Assembly (NCBI RefSeq): GCF_042663225.1
Contig: NZ_JBHTAA010000005.1
Location: forward strand, 62,001-126,000
DNA: 64,000 bases
Reading direction: 5' to 3'
DNA from: Haloferax namakaokahaiae
GTDB taxonomy: Archaea > Halobacteriota > Halobacteria > Halobacteriales > Haloferacaceae
The notes under the pieces are model-generated. The model made no database searches. It worked only from the letters and a program-made list of their open reading frames with translations, and was not told the origin of the DNA. Positions 1 through 7,593 of this stretch are shown here, piece by piece (the stretch's first letter is position 1; each line of letters opens with the position of its first letter). The position numbers were made by a program, and so were the translations under genes.

Positions 1-1
1 C

Positions 2-271
2 GACGTCGCGGAAGACGAAGTCGGGTCCGACATGCGCGCGGCCATCGCGCGCTATCGCTCGCAACTCGCGGACTCGCCCCTCGAACTCACCGTCTCCAAC
101 GGCCCGACGGTCAACATCGCCCAAGAAGAGTCGTGGGTCGTCCTTCGCCTCCGCGTGCTCGTCCCGCCGACCGGCGGCCAGCAGGTGAAAAACCGGCTCT
201 ACGAACGCGTGCTGACCGAACTCGCCAAACACCCCGACCGCGTGAGTTTCCCGATCGGCCGGAACCGCTGA
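2..271 (+). CDS. MscS-family mechanosensitive channel, C-terminal fragment
   Basis: The frame is open from the left edge and ends at a TGA, so only about the last 89 residues are visible. The pattern (short helix, then a strand run around VTVSNGPTVNI, then VVLRLRVLVPPTGGQQVKNR and a terminal helix) fits the cytoplasmic alpha/beta end of small-conductance mechanosensitive channels, which release solutes on hypo-osmotic shock. No membrane segment or pore helix is in view, so the family call rests on the C-terminal fold pattern alone. Any exporter or channel with the same cytoplasmic domain is an alternative. Confidence 0.5.
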   Translation, partial: DVAEDEVGSDMRAAIARYRSQLADSPLELTVSNGPTVNIAQEESWVVLRLRVLVPPTGGQQVKNRLYERVLTELAKHPDRVSFPIGRNR

Positions 272-302
272 GCGTCGTGTCCACTCGGCGCTGTCGTGAA
301 CG

Positions 303-330
303 CTCGATACAGAAGCCTCGATACAGAAGC
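303..330. repeat. Perfect 14-bp tandem duplication
   Basis: CTCGATACAGAAGC occurs twice back to back, at 303-316 and 317-330. It lies in the 278-bp gap between the MscS fragment and the glycosylase gene. The rest of the gap holds an AT-rich stretch near 461-475 (ctaataaaaatc) that could be the glycosylase promoter. I see no gene in it. Confidence 0.85.
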
Positions 331-549
331 ACACGACGACGCCGTCGCTCGGTCAGCGGGGTGAAGCCCAGGAAGAATTACGGGGTAACTCGGGAGGTTG
401 CAGAGGCACAAACAATCACAACCAGGTAATTCCCGGACTTCGTTCAGGATTACGATAGTCACTAATAAAAATCTTGAGTTCTCCACATTCCCGGGACTGT
501 CGCGTTCGCCATCGAAACCCGCAAATCCCCTCCGCCCAACCTCGAATCG

Positions 550-1464
550 ATGGAGACGGGTGTCATCGACCTCGCCGAACTCGACGGCGACTTCGACTTG
601 CAATCGACGTTGGAGAGCGGCCAGTCGTACCTCTGGGGTCGCCTCGACGGCCAGATGTACGACCGAGACGGTGCGTTCGGCGGCGATGCGTGGTACCAGA
701 CGGTCGTCCCGCCGCTCGACGGCGTCTCGGACGAGTCCGCCGTCGTTCGCGCTCGACAGGTCGATGGTGGACTCGAATGGGCGTCGAACACCGACGCCGT
801 TCCGATACTTCGCTCGCTGCTTCGTCTCGACGACGACCTCGATGCGGTCGTCGAGGCGATGCCCGACGAGCCACTGGTTGCGCGCGCCTACGAGGCGTAT
901 CCGGGGATGCGAATCGTCCGCGACCCACCCTTCGGCTGTCTCGTCTCGTTCATCTGTTCGGCACAGATGCGCGTCTCGCGTATCTTCGATATGCAAGAGC
1001 GACTCCGTGAGGCCTACGGTGAGAAAGTGGAGTTCGACGGTGAGACGTATCGCGCCTACCCGACACCCGAGCGACTCGCCGAGGCGACCGAAGACGACCT
1101 GCGCGACCTGCGCCTCGGATACCGTGCGCCCTACGTCCAGCGGACGGCCGAGATGGTCGCCTCCGGTGAGGCGACACCGGCGGGGGCGAGGGGACTCGAC
1201 TACGAGGAGGCGCGCGACTACTTGACGACGTTCGTCGGCGTCGGCGACAAGGTGGCCGACTGCGTCCTCTTGTTCTCGCTCGACTATCTCGAGGCCGTCC
1301 CGCTCGATACGTGGATTCACACCGCAATCGACGAGTACTACCCCGAGTGCGACCGGGGCAACTACCGAGAGACTTCACGGGCGATTCGTGAGCGACTCGG
1401 AGGCGATATTGCCGGCTACACACAAACGTACGTTTTCCATTATCTCCGTTCTGGCGGGGAGTAG
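550..1464 (+). CDS. ogg: Ogg1-type 8-oxoguanine DNA glycosylase/AP lyase
   Basis: A 304-residue base-excision repair enzyme expected to remove 8-oxoguanine from DNA and nick the abasic site. The helix-hairpin-helix and Gly/Pro-Asp module is clear near residues 225-260: GVGDKVADC carries the Schiff-base lysine (about K234) and AVPLDTW carries the catalytic aspartate (about D253). The N-terminal half, starting with a strand-rich domain around SGQSYLWGRL, matches the OGG N-terminal domain, so this is a full Ogg1-like protein rather than a minimal AGOG or Nth type. The ATG at 550 gives the usual family length. A 3-methyladenine glycosylase of the AlkA group is the main alternative, but the Lys-Asp pair favours OGG. 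Confidence 0.85.
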   Translation: METGVIDLAELDGDFDLQSTLESGQSYLWGRLDGQMYDRDGAFGGDAWYQTVVPPLDGVSDESAVVRARQVDGGLEWASNTDAVPILRSLLRLDDDLDAVVEAMPDEPLVARAYEAYPGMRIVRDPPFGCLVSFICSAQMRVSRIFDMQERLREAYGEKVEFDGETYRAYPTPERLAEATEDDLRDLRLGYRAPYVQRTAEMVASGEATPAGARGLDYEEARDYLTTFVGVGDKVADCVLLFSLDYLEAVPLDTWIHTAIDEYYPECDRGNYRETSRAIRERLGGDIAGYTQTYVFHYLRSGGE

Positions 1465-1540
1465 AGCCATTTATTCGCCGTTTCGTGTATGAATGCGGCA
1501 AGAAGGTTGATACGCCTCGCGGCACAACCATTCGGTGGAT

Positions 1541-1930
1541 ATGGACTGCAGAGTCGTTGTGGAGGCCGCGGTCCCTGTGTACGATGTCGAGACGGAGGAC
1601 GAGGCGATTCGTATCGCTATCTCCAAGACGGGAGAGATGCTGAATCCCGACCTCAACTACGTCGAAATCAGGATGGGGACCCGCGTCACACCCGGCGGTG
1701 AGGAGTTGCTTCCCGCGTTCATCGCGGCCGACGAAGCGCTCGTCGCCCTCGAATTGGAGATGACTGTGTTCAACGTCGAACAAGAAGAGCACGCCACTCG
1801 AATCGCCCGAAAAGAGATTGGCCAACGACTCGAACACATTCCGCTCAAACTGCTCTCCGTAACACGAATCGAAGACGAATCAGGCGACGAAAACGGTCCC
1901 GAGTTCGGTGACTACGCAGAAGACGCGTAG
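1541..1930 (+). CDS. UPF0212 (DUF555) family protein
   Basis: A 129-residue acidic protein that I recognise as the archaeal UPF0212/DUF555 family from its N-terminus (MDCRVVVEAAVPVYDVET), the segment AFIAADEALVALELEM and EEHATRIARKEIGQRL. The function is unknown; the family is widespread in euryarchaea and cytoplasmic. A GTG two codons upstream (1535) is possible, but the ATG at 1541 matches the conserved start. The last 17 or so residues are a loose acidic tail. The gene converges on the UPF0058 gene, with a short tandem repeat between them. Confidence 0.85.
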   Translation: MDCRVVVEAAVPVYDVETEDEAIRIAISKTGEMLNPDLNYVEIRMGTRVTPGGEELLPAFIAADEALVALELEMTVFNVEQEEHATRIARKEIGQRLEHIPLKLLSVTRIEDESGDENGPEFGDYAEDA

Positions 1931-1970
1931 CTCACCACACCTGTCGCTCGGACGATTTTTCACGTTTAGA

Positions 1971-1996
1971 CGTTCTTGAGCGTCGTTCTTGAGCGT
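1971..1996. repeat. Perfect 13-bp tandem duplication between convergent genes
   Basis: CGTTCTTGAGCGT occurs at 1971-1983 and again at 1984-1996. It lies between the convergent UPF0212 and UPF0058 genes, just after a short T run (gattttt, near 1953-1960) that could end the left-hand transcript. Confidence 0.85.
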
Positions 1997-2046
1997 CGTC
2001 ACTCACCAGGGAGGATGACTGAGAGAACTGATTCTCTACCGGCGAT

Positions 2047-2283
2047 TCAGTCAGCTTGGGCTGCAACTGGCTCTGGCTCTGCTTCGCGCATAGATCCAGT
2101 GATTCCCTTTGCCAGTTTAAAAACAGCTGCTTTGTGATCGGTCTTCGATTTGTGGATAGATGTTGGCCGTACACCGAGAGAATTGTACTCGGTCAGTTCA
2201 ACTTCTTTGTCTTCCCACTCCTCGATCTGTCCGTGTACTTCTGCAAGTAGTCCGTGCAGGTGGATGAGCTCCTGCTTTTTCAT
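2047..2283 (-). CDS. UPF0058 family protein
   Basis: A 78-residue protein beginning MKKQELIHLHGLLAEVHGQI, the signature of the small archaeal UPF0058 family. The function is unknown. The middle has HKSKTDHKAAVFKLAKGI, with several basic and histidine residues conserved in the family. I chose the ATG at 2283 because the frame can only be extended through a TTG two codons upstream and the family starts with MKKQ. The upstream DNA (2284-2330) is AT-rich (tatagtattat), suitable for a promoter. Confidence 0.85.
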   Translation of the reverse strand: MKKQELIHLHGLLAEVHGQIEEWEDKEVELTEYNSLGVRPTSIHKSKTDHKAAVFKLAKGITGSMREAEPEPVAAQAD

Positions 2284-2454
2284 GAGCAAACAAGCGTTGA
2301 GAACGGAGGGATATAGTATTATCTTGAGTCACGTTAGCATGCAACCCGCTTAAACGCCCGATTATCGGGGTCTGACGGCAAATTAATTGTTCGAAATGCT
2401 TCAATTCTTCTCCGATTGTCGGCAAAAAATGTGCAATTAGCTTCCCAACTACTG

Positions 2455-2470
2455 ACCACTTTATAGTGGT
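2455..2470. promoter_or_regulatory. Inverted repeat ACCACTTTATAGTGGT upstream of aIF2-beta
   Basis: Six-base arms ACCACT/AGTGGT flank TTAT. It sits in the 271-bp divergent gap between the UPF0058 gene and the aIF2-beta gene. A GC-only run (gcgcgcgctcggcgcgc) and a TATA-like tattttatc (about 2522-2530) follow, the latter 25-30 bases before the ATG at 2555. It may be an operator or a chance palindrome around a TATA-like core. Confidence 0.4.
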
Positions 2471-2554
2471 ATGTAGTTCCTAACCGTCGCGCGCGCTCGG
2501 CGCGCACGCTATCGTCCGTGACTATTTTATCTCCAGTAGAGCCTTGTAACTCGT

Positions 2555-2962
2555 ATGGATTACTCCGAACACCTCGACAGGGCCATGACCGAAACGCCAG
2601 ACGAACACGCGAGTGGCGGGCGGTTTTCTGTCCCTGACCCGGTCGTTCGGCGCGAAGGCAACGTCACTGTCTACGAAAACTTCGCGGAGACTCACGACCG
2701 ACTGGCGCGTGATGCCTCGCACCTCCTGAGCTATTTACAGTCGGAGTTTGCGACCAGCGCCTCTATCGACGAGACGGGACGCGCCCGCTTCACGGGTGCG
2801 TTCAAGCAACCGCGTGTCGCCGAAGCACTCGACGGCTACGTCGAGACGTTCGTTCGGTGCAATGAGTGCGACTCCCCGGATACGCGTCTCGTAACCGAAC
2901 AGGGAACGACGAGGCTCAAGTGCGACGCGTGCGGGGCGCTCTCGGCGATTCCTGACGTCTAA
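2555..2962 (+). CDS. eif2b: Translation initiation factor aIF2 subunit beta
   Basis: A 135-residue protein that forms the heterotrimeric aIF2, which brings initiator Met-tRNA to the small ribosomal subunit. The central alpha/beta domain contains FTGAFKQPRVAEALDGYVETFVRCNECDSPDT, and a C-terminal zinc ribbon uses CNEC (about residue 108) and CDAC (about residue 126). The length is normal for archaeal aIF2-beta. A TATA-like element 25-30 bases upstream suggests a leaderless transcript. The zinc-ribbon gene downstream is convergent. Confidence 0.93.
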   Translation: MDYSEHLDRAMTETPDEHASGGRFSVPDPVVRREGNVTVYENFAETHDRLARDASHLLSYLQSEFATSASIDETGRARFTGAFKQPRVAEALDGYVETFVRCNECDSPDTRLVTEQGTTRLKCDACGALSAIPDV

Positions 2963-2985
2963 AAAACCGAGTTCGCACGGCGCAG

Positions 2986-3165
2986 TTACTCGAACTGCTT
3001 GAGCGTCTGCAAGTCGCGTTCGGTTCGCATGAACTCGGCAGTACGACGTGTGGCACCGCAGGCTTGACACGAGAAGTTATCGCGGTGCGCCGGGAGTTCG
3101 TTTGGAGTCGTCTCCCAGTCTTTTCCACATTCGGGACATAAGAGTCGGACGAACGCTTCGACCAT
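2986..3165 (-). CDS. Small zinc-ribbon protein (59 aa)
   Basis: Starts MVEAFVRLLCPECGKDWE and carries a second CxxC (CQACG), so it is a one-domain, four-cysteine zinc ribbon. The C-terminus (FMRTERDLQTLKQFE) looks like a short helix. The function is unknown; it belongs to the CPxCG-type haloarchaeal microproteins. The frame is open 16 codons further upstream, but the ATG at 3165 leaves the conserved-looking start and a separate promoter region (gataaatcttg, 3188-3198). It lies between aIF2-beta and TFB, so a role in transcription or translation is possible but unproven. Confidence 0.7.
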   Translation of the reverse strand: MVEAFVRLLCPECGKDWETTPNELPAHRDNFSCQACGATRRTAEFMRTERDLQTLKQFE

Positions 3166-3252
3166 GCACTCATTTCTCTCGGCGACCCGATAAATCTTGT
3201 TACGGGTTCGCACGCTTCAAAAAACGGTATGGCCCACCACGGCCACCACCTA

Positions 3253-4254
3253 TTACGCGAGTCTGCCTTCGTCCTGCACGTCGAGAAGCTCTTTGTAGCG
3301 GTTTCGAATCGTCACTTCGGAGATGTCGGCGACTTTCGAGACCTGACTCTGTGTGACCTTCTCGTTGGTGAGCAGGGCCGCGGCGTAGACGGCGGCGGCC
3401 GCGAGACCGACCGGCGACTTGCCGGAGTGGACGCCCGTGTCCCTCGCATCGCGGAGGAGCGTGCGGGCCTGTCGCTCTGCTTCGTCCGAAAGCCCGAGTT
3501 CGGAGGCGAAGCGTGGAACGTACTGTTCCGGGTCCGCCGGCTTGATTTCGAGCTTCAGTTCGCGGACGATGTAGCGGTACGTCCGGGTGAGTTCCATCTT
3601 ATCGACGCGGGAGACTTTCTCCAACTCGTCGAGCGAGCGCGGCGTTCCGACCATGCGGGCGGCGGCGTACAGTGACGCTGTTGCGACGCCCTCGATGGAA
3701 CGACCTGGGAGTAGGTCGTCGTTGAGCGCGCGACGGTAGATGACCGAGGCCGTCTCGCGGACGTTCTCGGGCAGGCCGAGTGCCGAGGCCATGCGGTCGA
3801 TTTCGCCGAGTGCCTGCTTCAGGTTGCGCTCTTTCGAGTCGCGGGTGCGGAAGCGCTCGTTCCACGTGCGGAGGCGTTGCATCTGCTCGCGCTGCCGGGG
3901 CGAGAGCGTCTTCCCGTAGGCGTCTTTGTTCTGCCAGCCGATGTTGGTCGATAGCCCCTTGTCGTGCATCATCTTCGTCGTCGGTGCGCCGACGCGGGAC
4001 TTGCTGTCTCGTTCTGCCGAGTCGAACGCACGCCACTCCGGGCCGCGGTCAACGACGGTGTCTTCGACGACGAGACCGCACTCTCGACAGACGGTTTCGC
4101 CGTGCTCGGTGTCGTGGATTAACGTTCCGCTGCACTCCGGACAGACCTCCTGTTCCTGTTCGTTCGGTTGTTCTCGCTCCGAGCGCCGAGCGCGTCGCTC
4201 ACGGGCCGTCGCGTCTCTGCTGTACGTTTTGGTGGTTGTGGTGGTATCGCTCAT
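3253..4254 (-). CDS. tfb: Transcription initiation factor TFB
   Basis: A 333-residue archaeal TFIIB homologue, which joins TBP on the promoter and recruits RNA polymerase. Order: a low-complexity Thr/Arg/Glu start, the zinc ribbon CPEC...CREC (about residues 38-60), the B-reader/linker segment around GPEWRAFDSAERDSKSRVGAP, and two cyclin repeats (about 135-225 and 230-320) with the helix-turn-helix SQVSKVADISEVTIRNRYKE at the end. I chose the ATG at 4254; the longer open frame adds about 40 basic residues unlike TFB. The divergent gap of about 215 bp has an AT-rich candidate promoter. Haloarchaea carry several TFBs; which paralogue this is cannot be told here. Confidence 0.93.
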   Translation of the reverse strand: MSDTTTTTKTYSRDATARERRARRSEREQPNEQEQEVCPECSGTLIHDTEHGETVCRECGLVVEDTVVDRGPEWRAFDSAERDSKSRVGAPTTKMMHDKGLSTNIGWQNKDAYGKTLSPRQREQMQRLRTWNERFRTRDSKERNLKQALGEIDRMASALGLPENVRETASVIYRRALNDDLLPGRSIEGVATASLYAAARMVGTPRSLDELEKVSRVDKMELTRTYRYIVRELKLEIKPADPEQYVPRFASELGLSDEAERQARTLLRDARDTGVHSGKSPVGLAAAAVYAAALLTNEKVTQSQVSKVADISEVTIRNRYKELLDVQDEGRLA

Positions 4255-4344
4255 TATGGGTGTGACACGGACCCGTCTCAACCGTGGGTGAGAGAAGAAA
4301 AAGGGAAAGTCCCGGTTGGTGGTCCTTACCAACAGTAAGTTCGA

Positions 4345-4362
4345 AAAGTATTTAAGTATTTT
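4345..4362 (-). promoter_or_regulatory. Candidate TATA region of the TFB gene
   Basis: Read on the minus strand, this stretch gives AATACTTAAATACTTTTC, the only strong A/T block upstream of TFB. It lies about 95 bases before the ATG at 4254, so a leader of about 60-70 bases would follow, longer than the leaderless norm. The rest of 4255-4470 is AT-rich and shows no gene. Confidence 0.35.
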
Positions 4363-4470
4363 GCCAAATCTCACCCGATTAATCGAGAGATAGCGACTTC
4401 ATGTCGGGGCACTGGTGGCAAAATACTAAAATTACAACAAAACTTGACGGTTTATATCTCTTTCGTCGGT

Positions 4471-5454
4471 TCACAGCCAGCCTTCACGTCGGAAGTAGAC
4501 GAGTAAAATACCAGTGACCGCGGCCATCCCGACCATCGTGGCGGGGTACCCGAACTCCCACCCGAGTTCCGGCATGTTGTACGCCGATGCGCCGGGGTCG
4601 AAGTTCATCCCGTAGATGCCGACGACGAGCGTCAACGGGAGGATGATAGTCGCCACGACGGTGAGCGTCTTCATCACCTCGTTCGTCGATTGGGAGAGGG
4701 TGTTGAGGTACATGTCTCGCGCTCCGCGTGCGAGGTCACGGTACGTCTCGGTGAGGTCCACCAACTCGACGAGGTGGTCGTACACGTCTCGGTAGTACTT
4801 CTCGGTCGATTCGCGGACGTAGTCGGGGTCGCCGCGCGCGAGCACGGAGACCGCCTCTCTGGTCGGCCAGACGGTCTTTCGGAACGACAGCAGGTCGCGT
4901 CGAACCGCGTTGAGGTCCTGTAGCACGTCTTTGTCGGGACTCTCGAAGATTCCTTCCTCGATGGTCTCGATTTCGTCGCCGACCTCGTCCAACAGTTCGA
5001 AGTAGTTGTCCACGATGCGGTCGATGACGCGGGACGCGGTGAAATCCGGGCCGAACCTGAGTATTCGCGGGTCCTTTCGCTCGACCGCTCCCCACACGCT
5101 GTTCACGGCCGGGATGTCCCGCCGCGTGAGCGTCACCACCCAATCGTCGCCGAAGCAAAACCCGACCGGACGGGTTCCGACCTCTTCCTCGAAGTTCTGG
5201 TCGCCCTTTCGGAGCATCGCCGTTCGGACGAGCACGAACGTGTACTCGTCGTACTCTTCGGTCTTCGGTCGAACGTCGTTTCGAACGTCTTCGAGCGAGA
5301 GCGGATGGATGCCGAACGCGTCGGCGACGGCCGCGAAGTCCCCCTCGTCCGTCGCTCGAACCCACGTCGTCCCTGACGCGTCACGCGCGGCATCCAGGGC
5401 ATCGGTCTCGTACTGCGTTATCTCACCTTCTCGATAGACAAGCGCGGATATCAC
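4471..5454 (-). CDS. corA: CorA-family magnesium/cobalt transporter
   Basis: A 327-residue pentameric divalent-cation channel. A large acidic cytoplasmic domain (residues about 1-265) is followed by two C-terminal membrane helices. Between them is the signature YGMN that forms the Mg-selective pore mouth, followed by an acidic loop (NMPELGWEFGYP). The start is a GTG at 5454 that overlaps the stop codon of the small upstream gene (GTGA), which points to coupled translation. The last residues YFRREGW form the usual basic cytoplasmic end. ZntB-type zinc exporters share the fold, but the GMN loop favours Mg2+ uptake. Confidence 0.92.
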   Translation of the reverse strand: MISALVYREGEITQYETDALDAARDASGTTWVRATDEGDFAAVADAFGIHPLSLEDVRNDVRPKTEEYDEYTFVLVRTAMLRKGDQNFEEEVGTRPVGFCFGDDWVVTLTRRDIPAVNSVWGAVERKDPRILRFGPDFTASRVIDRIVDNYFELLDEVGDEIETIEEGIFESPDKDVLQDLNAVRRDLLSFRKTVWPTREAVSVLARGDPDYVRESTEKYYRDVYDHLVELVDLTETYRDLARGARDMYLNTLSQSTNEVMKTLTVVATIILPLTLVVGIYGMNFDPGASAYNMPELGWEFGYPATMVGMAAVTGILLVYFRREGWL

Positions 5455-5606
5455 GACGATTCACCTCCGACGGCCCACAGCGTGAGACCCACCATGAGTG
5501 CCGTCACGGTGAACGCGCGACCGGGATACGCGACGGTAACGGCGAGTGCGTAGCCAACCGCGCCGAGAACCGTAACGAGAACACCGGCGGTCCGGACGGG
5601 AGTCAT
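5451..5606 (-). CDS. 51-aa two-helix membrane protein overlapping corA
   Basis: Reading from the ATG at 5606 gives 51 residues starting MTPVRTAGVLVTVLGAVGYA. There are two hydrophobic stretches (about 6-26 and 31-46) and a short polar tail ending GGESS. Its TGA overlaps the corA GTG by four bases, so the two genes are almost certainly co-translated. There is no recognisable family. It may be a small accessory subunit or assembly partner of CorA, or just a short membrane protein in the same operon. Codon positions show the high-GC third-base bias of real genes here. Confidence 0.6.
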   Translation of the reverse strand: MTPVRTAGVLVTVLGAVGYALAVTVAYPGRAFTVTALMVGLTLWAVGGESS

Positions 5607-5648
5607 GCCCTCACGGACCCGTGGTGAGGTGAAAAAAGCTCGCCCGGG

Positions 5649-6299
5649 TTACGCTTCCGAAGGGTGCTCGACAGAGCGCATCAGTTCGAGGATGTTGTCC
5701 TCCTCGCCGTCGAGTTGCTGTGGATACACACCCACGGCGATGATGAAGTCACCTTCGTGGCGAACCTTCGTCACGTGGACGTACACGTCGATTTGCTGAC
5801 CTTCGACGCGCGCAGTCGCGCTGTACTTCGTCACGTTCGCCGTCTGCCCCAGCATCTGGACGTTCCGCGAACTCACCTGTTCGACGTTGCTCAGCCCCTG
5901 ATAGCGGCTTCTGACGAGACCGACCAGTTGGTCGTTAGAGTAGTCGCCGATGGGATTGAGCGTCTGCCCAGCGATTTCGACCGCAGGCGTCGAGATGACG
6001 CTGAACACGCCGAGTTTCGCCTCGCCGAACAGACCGAGGTCCATCTTCTTCTCGTAGGTCGTCAGGTGGTTGCTGGCGACGACGCGCCGCTCCTGACCGG
6101 CGACGTCGAACGAGCGATTGATTTCGAGTTCTTGGGTTCCGTTCGTGCTGTACCCTGCGTTCGACGCAACCGAGGCGTCGGCCGTCGCCGGTTCGGATTC
6201 GAACGAGAGCGCCTCGTCGCCGGTGAGGACGCCGAGACACCCACTCGTCACGACGAGTGCGACGACGGCGAGCGTCGCAACAAGGCGTTTGGGAGACAT
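5649..6299 (-). CDS. DUF6517-type haloarchaeal lipoprotein
   Basis: A 216-residue secreted lipoprotein. The N-terminus MSPKRLVATLAVVALVVTSGC is a signal peptide ending in a lipobox (VTSGC), so the mature protein starts at Cys21 and is lipid-anchored outside the cell. The rest is a beta-rich domain with INRSFDVAGQERRVVASNHLTTYEK and VYVHVTKVRHEGDFIIAVGV. I recall this as DUF6517, with no known function. The ATG at 6299 is chosen because it places the signal peptide at the very start; upstream codons in frame give an arginine/proline-rich run typical of non-coding DNA here. Confidence 0.75.
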   Translation of the reverse strand: MSPKRLVATLAVVALVVTSGCLGVLTGDEALSFESEPATADASVASNAGYSTNGTQELEINRSFDVAGQERRVVASNHLTTYEKKMDLGLFGEAKLGVFSVISTPAVEIAGQTLNPIGDYSNDQLVGLVRSRYQGLSNVEQVSSRNVQMLGQTANVTKYSATARVEGQQIDVYVHVTKVRHEGDFIIAVGVYPQQLDGEEDNILELMRSVEHPSEA

Positions 6300-6369
6300 T
6301 GGCCGACTTCTCTCGTGTGACGGCATAAGTTCGGTGGCTTTCGGATGGCCCGCTCCTCGCTCTCGTCGG

Positions 6370-6807
6370 TCACTCGGTGTCGGTTTCGTCGGTCTCGACA
6401 GCCGACGCCGAGTCACCAGCGATGCTGTCTTCAGCCTCGGTCGCCGAAGTCCGGGCCTCCTTCTCGCGGCGAATCACCCGACCGCTGTACACGTAGTAGA
6501 TTGGTGCGACGAAGGGGAGGGCGAACGCCGCGCCGAACCAGAGATGCCGCGAGGCACCCCACGTCACGCCCTGCCGTCGGAGCGACTTGATGTCGGCGCG
6601 GATGAGTCCGGCGTAGAAGAGGTGGGTGACGAACACGACCATGAACGCCGGTTCGGGACCGAGAAAGAGCGAGACGACGGCGAACAGTACGACACCAATC
6701 CCGTACAGCGTCGGCAGGATGCCGCGGTACTGCCCCGAGATATTGGCGCGCTTTTTCGCTCGCTCGCGCTCGACTGCCCGGCCACGCCGGTACTCGTCGG
6801 TACTCAT
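6370..6807 (-). CDS. Small multi-pass membrane protein, unknown
   Basis: 145 residues. A basic N-terminal segment (RAVERERAKKRANISGQY) leads into hydrophobic stretches at about 30-48, 52-70 and 85-105, the last followed by YYVYSGRVIRREKEAR. The C-terminal 30 residues are acidic and serine-rich, as in many haloarchaeal cytoplasmic tails. No catalytic motif is seen and I do not recognise the family. The ATG at 6807 is preferred; the frame continues upstream only through the tandem-repeat DNA described separately. Confidence 0.65.
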   Translation of the reverse strand: MSTDEYRRGRAVERERAKKRANISGQYRGILPTLYGIGVVLFAVVSLFLGPEPAFMVVFVTHLFYAGLIRADIKSLRRQGVTWGASRHLWFGAAFALPFVAPIYYVYSGRVIRREKEARTSATEAEDSIAGDSASAVETDETDTE

Positions 6808-6860
6808 ACCTGCATCGTCACACCGTCGCGGAAAAAGCCGTTCGCTCCGAACCTGTCCCA

Positions 6861-6930
6861 CTTCCAACCGAGGGACACCTTCAACCGAGGGCAATTCCAA
6901 CCGGGGTACACCTTCAACCGGGCACACCTT
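6861..6930. repeat. Five imperfect 16-18-bp tandem units
   Basis: Successive units read CTTCCAACCGAGGGACAC, CTTCAACCGAGGGCAA, TTCCAACCGGGGTACAC, CTTCAACCGGGCACAC and CTTCAGCCGAGGTAC. They lie just beyond the stop of the 140-aa gene (6930, minus) and upstream of the membrane-protein gene (start 6807, minus). The array could be a binding-site cluster, an RNA element or a slippage product. There are no spacers, so it is not a CRISPR array. Confidence 0.75.
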
Positions 6931-7352
6931 CAGCCGAGGTACTTCACGCTCACTTCGTGCGGCCCGTCCGGCGTGTCGAGGGTGATGGCCGTTCGGAAGA
7001 ACGACCGAATCGACTGTCGCCACGCCGCGACCGCCTGTGTGTGTAACGTGTGGTGTTCGTCCACGTCGTAGGGGTCGGGCCGTGTCTCGTCCACTTCGGG
7101 ATACGTCGGCGCGTCGGCTTCGAGAAAGCGCGTTGGCTCGAAGTGGAGCGGTGCGGGGTCTGTGTAATCTTCGGACTCGCCACCGGCGACGTGAATTCGT
7201 GCTCGCATCCGGCCGTTGAACGGTGGCGTCACGCGGAGAACCACGGGGCGTCCGGCGCGCTGTGTGGCTTCGAGTGCCGACACGAGGTCGTCGGCCGTTA
7301 CTGCAAGCGAACGGATCACCGTCGGACGTGGCGAACCCGGCCGTTCGTTCAC
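6930..7352 (-). CDS. Haloarchaeal protein of unknown function (140 aa)
   Basis: An acidic 140-residue cytoplasmic protein with a strand-rich first half (RPVVLRVTPPFNGRMRARIHVAG), a proline-rich middle (FEPTRFLEADAPTYPEVDETRPDP) and a C-terminal amphipathic part ending HEVSVKYLG. I do not recognise a named domain. It starts with GTG at 7352, overlapping the TGA of the 44-aa zinc-ribbon gene by four bases, so the pair is an operon with coupled translation. The zinc ribbon partner hints at nucleic-acid or protein binding, but nothing in this sequence shows a reaction. Confidence 0.65.
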   Translation of the reverse strand: MNERPGSPRPTVIRSLAVTADDLVSALEATQRAGRPVVLRVTPPFNGRMRARIHVAGGESEDYTDPAPLHFEPTRFLEADAPTYPEVDETRPDPYDVDEHHTLHTQAVAAWRQSIRSFFRTAITLDTPDGPHEVSVKYLG

Positions 7353-7483
7353 TCGGCCGCCCGACGTCGGTTCGTCACCGAGTCGGGCCGAAGCTTGCCG
7401 TTACAGTCCGGACACGTTGCTCGATATGCACCGGGGCTGACCGTCGCCTGACAGTCACAACAGATGTACGATGCCCGTTCCAT
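7349..7483 (-). CDS. 44-aa zinc-ribbon microprotein
   Basis: From the ATG at 7483: MERASYICCDCQATVSPGAY, then CPDCNGKLRP and a basic end TNRRRAAE. CxxC at about 8-11 and CxxC at about 24-27 make a complete four-cysteine zinc site. Its TGA overlaps the GTG of the 140-aa gene. It resembles the rubrerythrin-like zinc-ribbon microproteins common in haloarchaea; the function is unknown. It faces the nop5 gene, with about 110 bases of AT-richer DNA between for divergent promoters. Confidence 0.7.
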   Translation of the reverse strand: MERASYICCDCQATVSPGAYRATCPDCNGKLRPDSVTNRRRAAE

Positions 7484-7593
7484 CGAACAATGGTTCGACA
7501 CGACGCGTGTTAAACGTTATCATAAACCATATTTTCTGGGCGTTCGTCCGGCAGTCCGATTCTTTTTACCCGAATCGGCCGCAACCCCTCGGC

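Noticed and set aside
199..1320. Long open frame antisense to the Ogg gene
   Set aside because: Arginine/glycine-rich translation without acidic bias. The opposite strand encodes a complete Ogg1 protein. High GC gives long antisense frames throughout this window (also 9246-10526, 27296-28684 and 50200-51399).
6861..6930. CRISPR-like array
   Set aside because: Units are directly adjacent with no spacers, only five diverged copies, and no cas genes are nearby.
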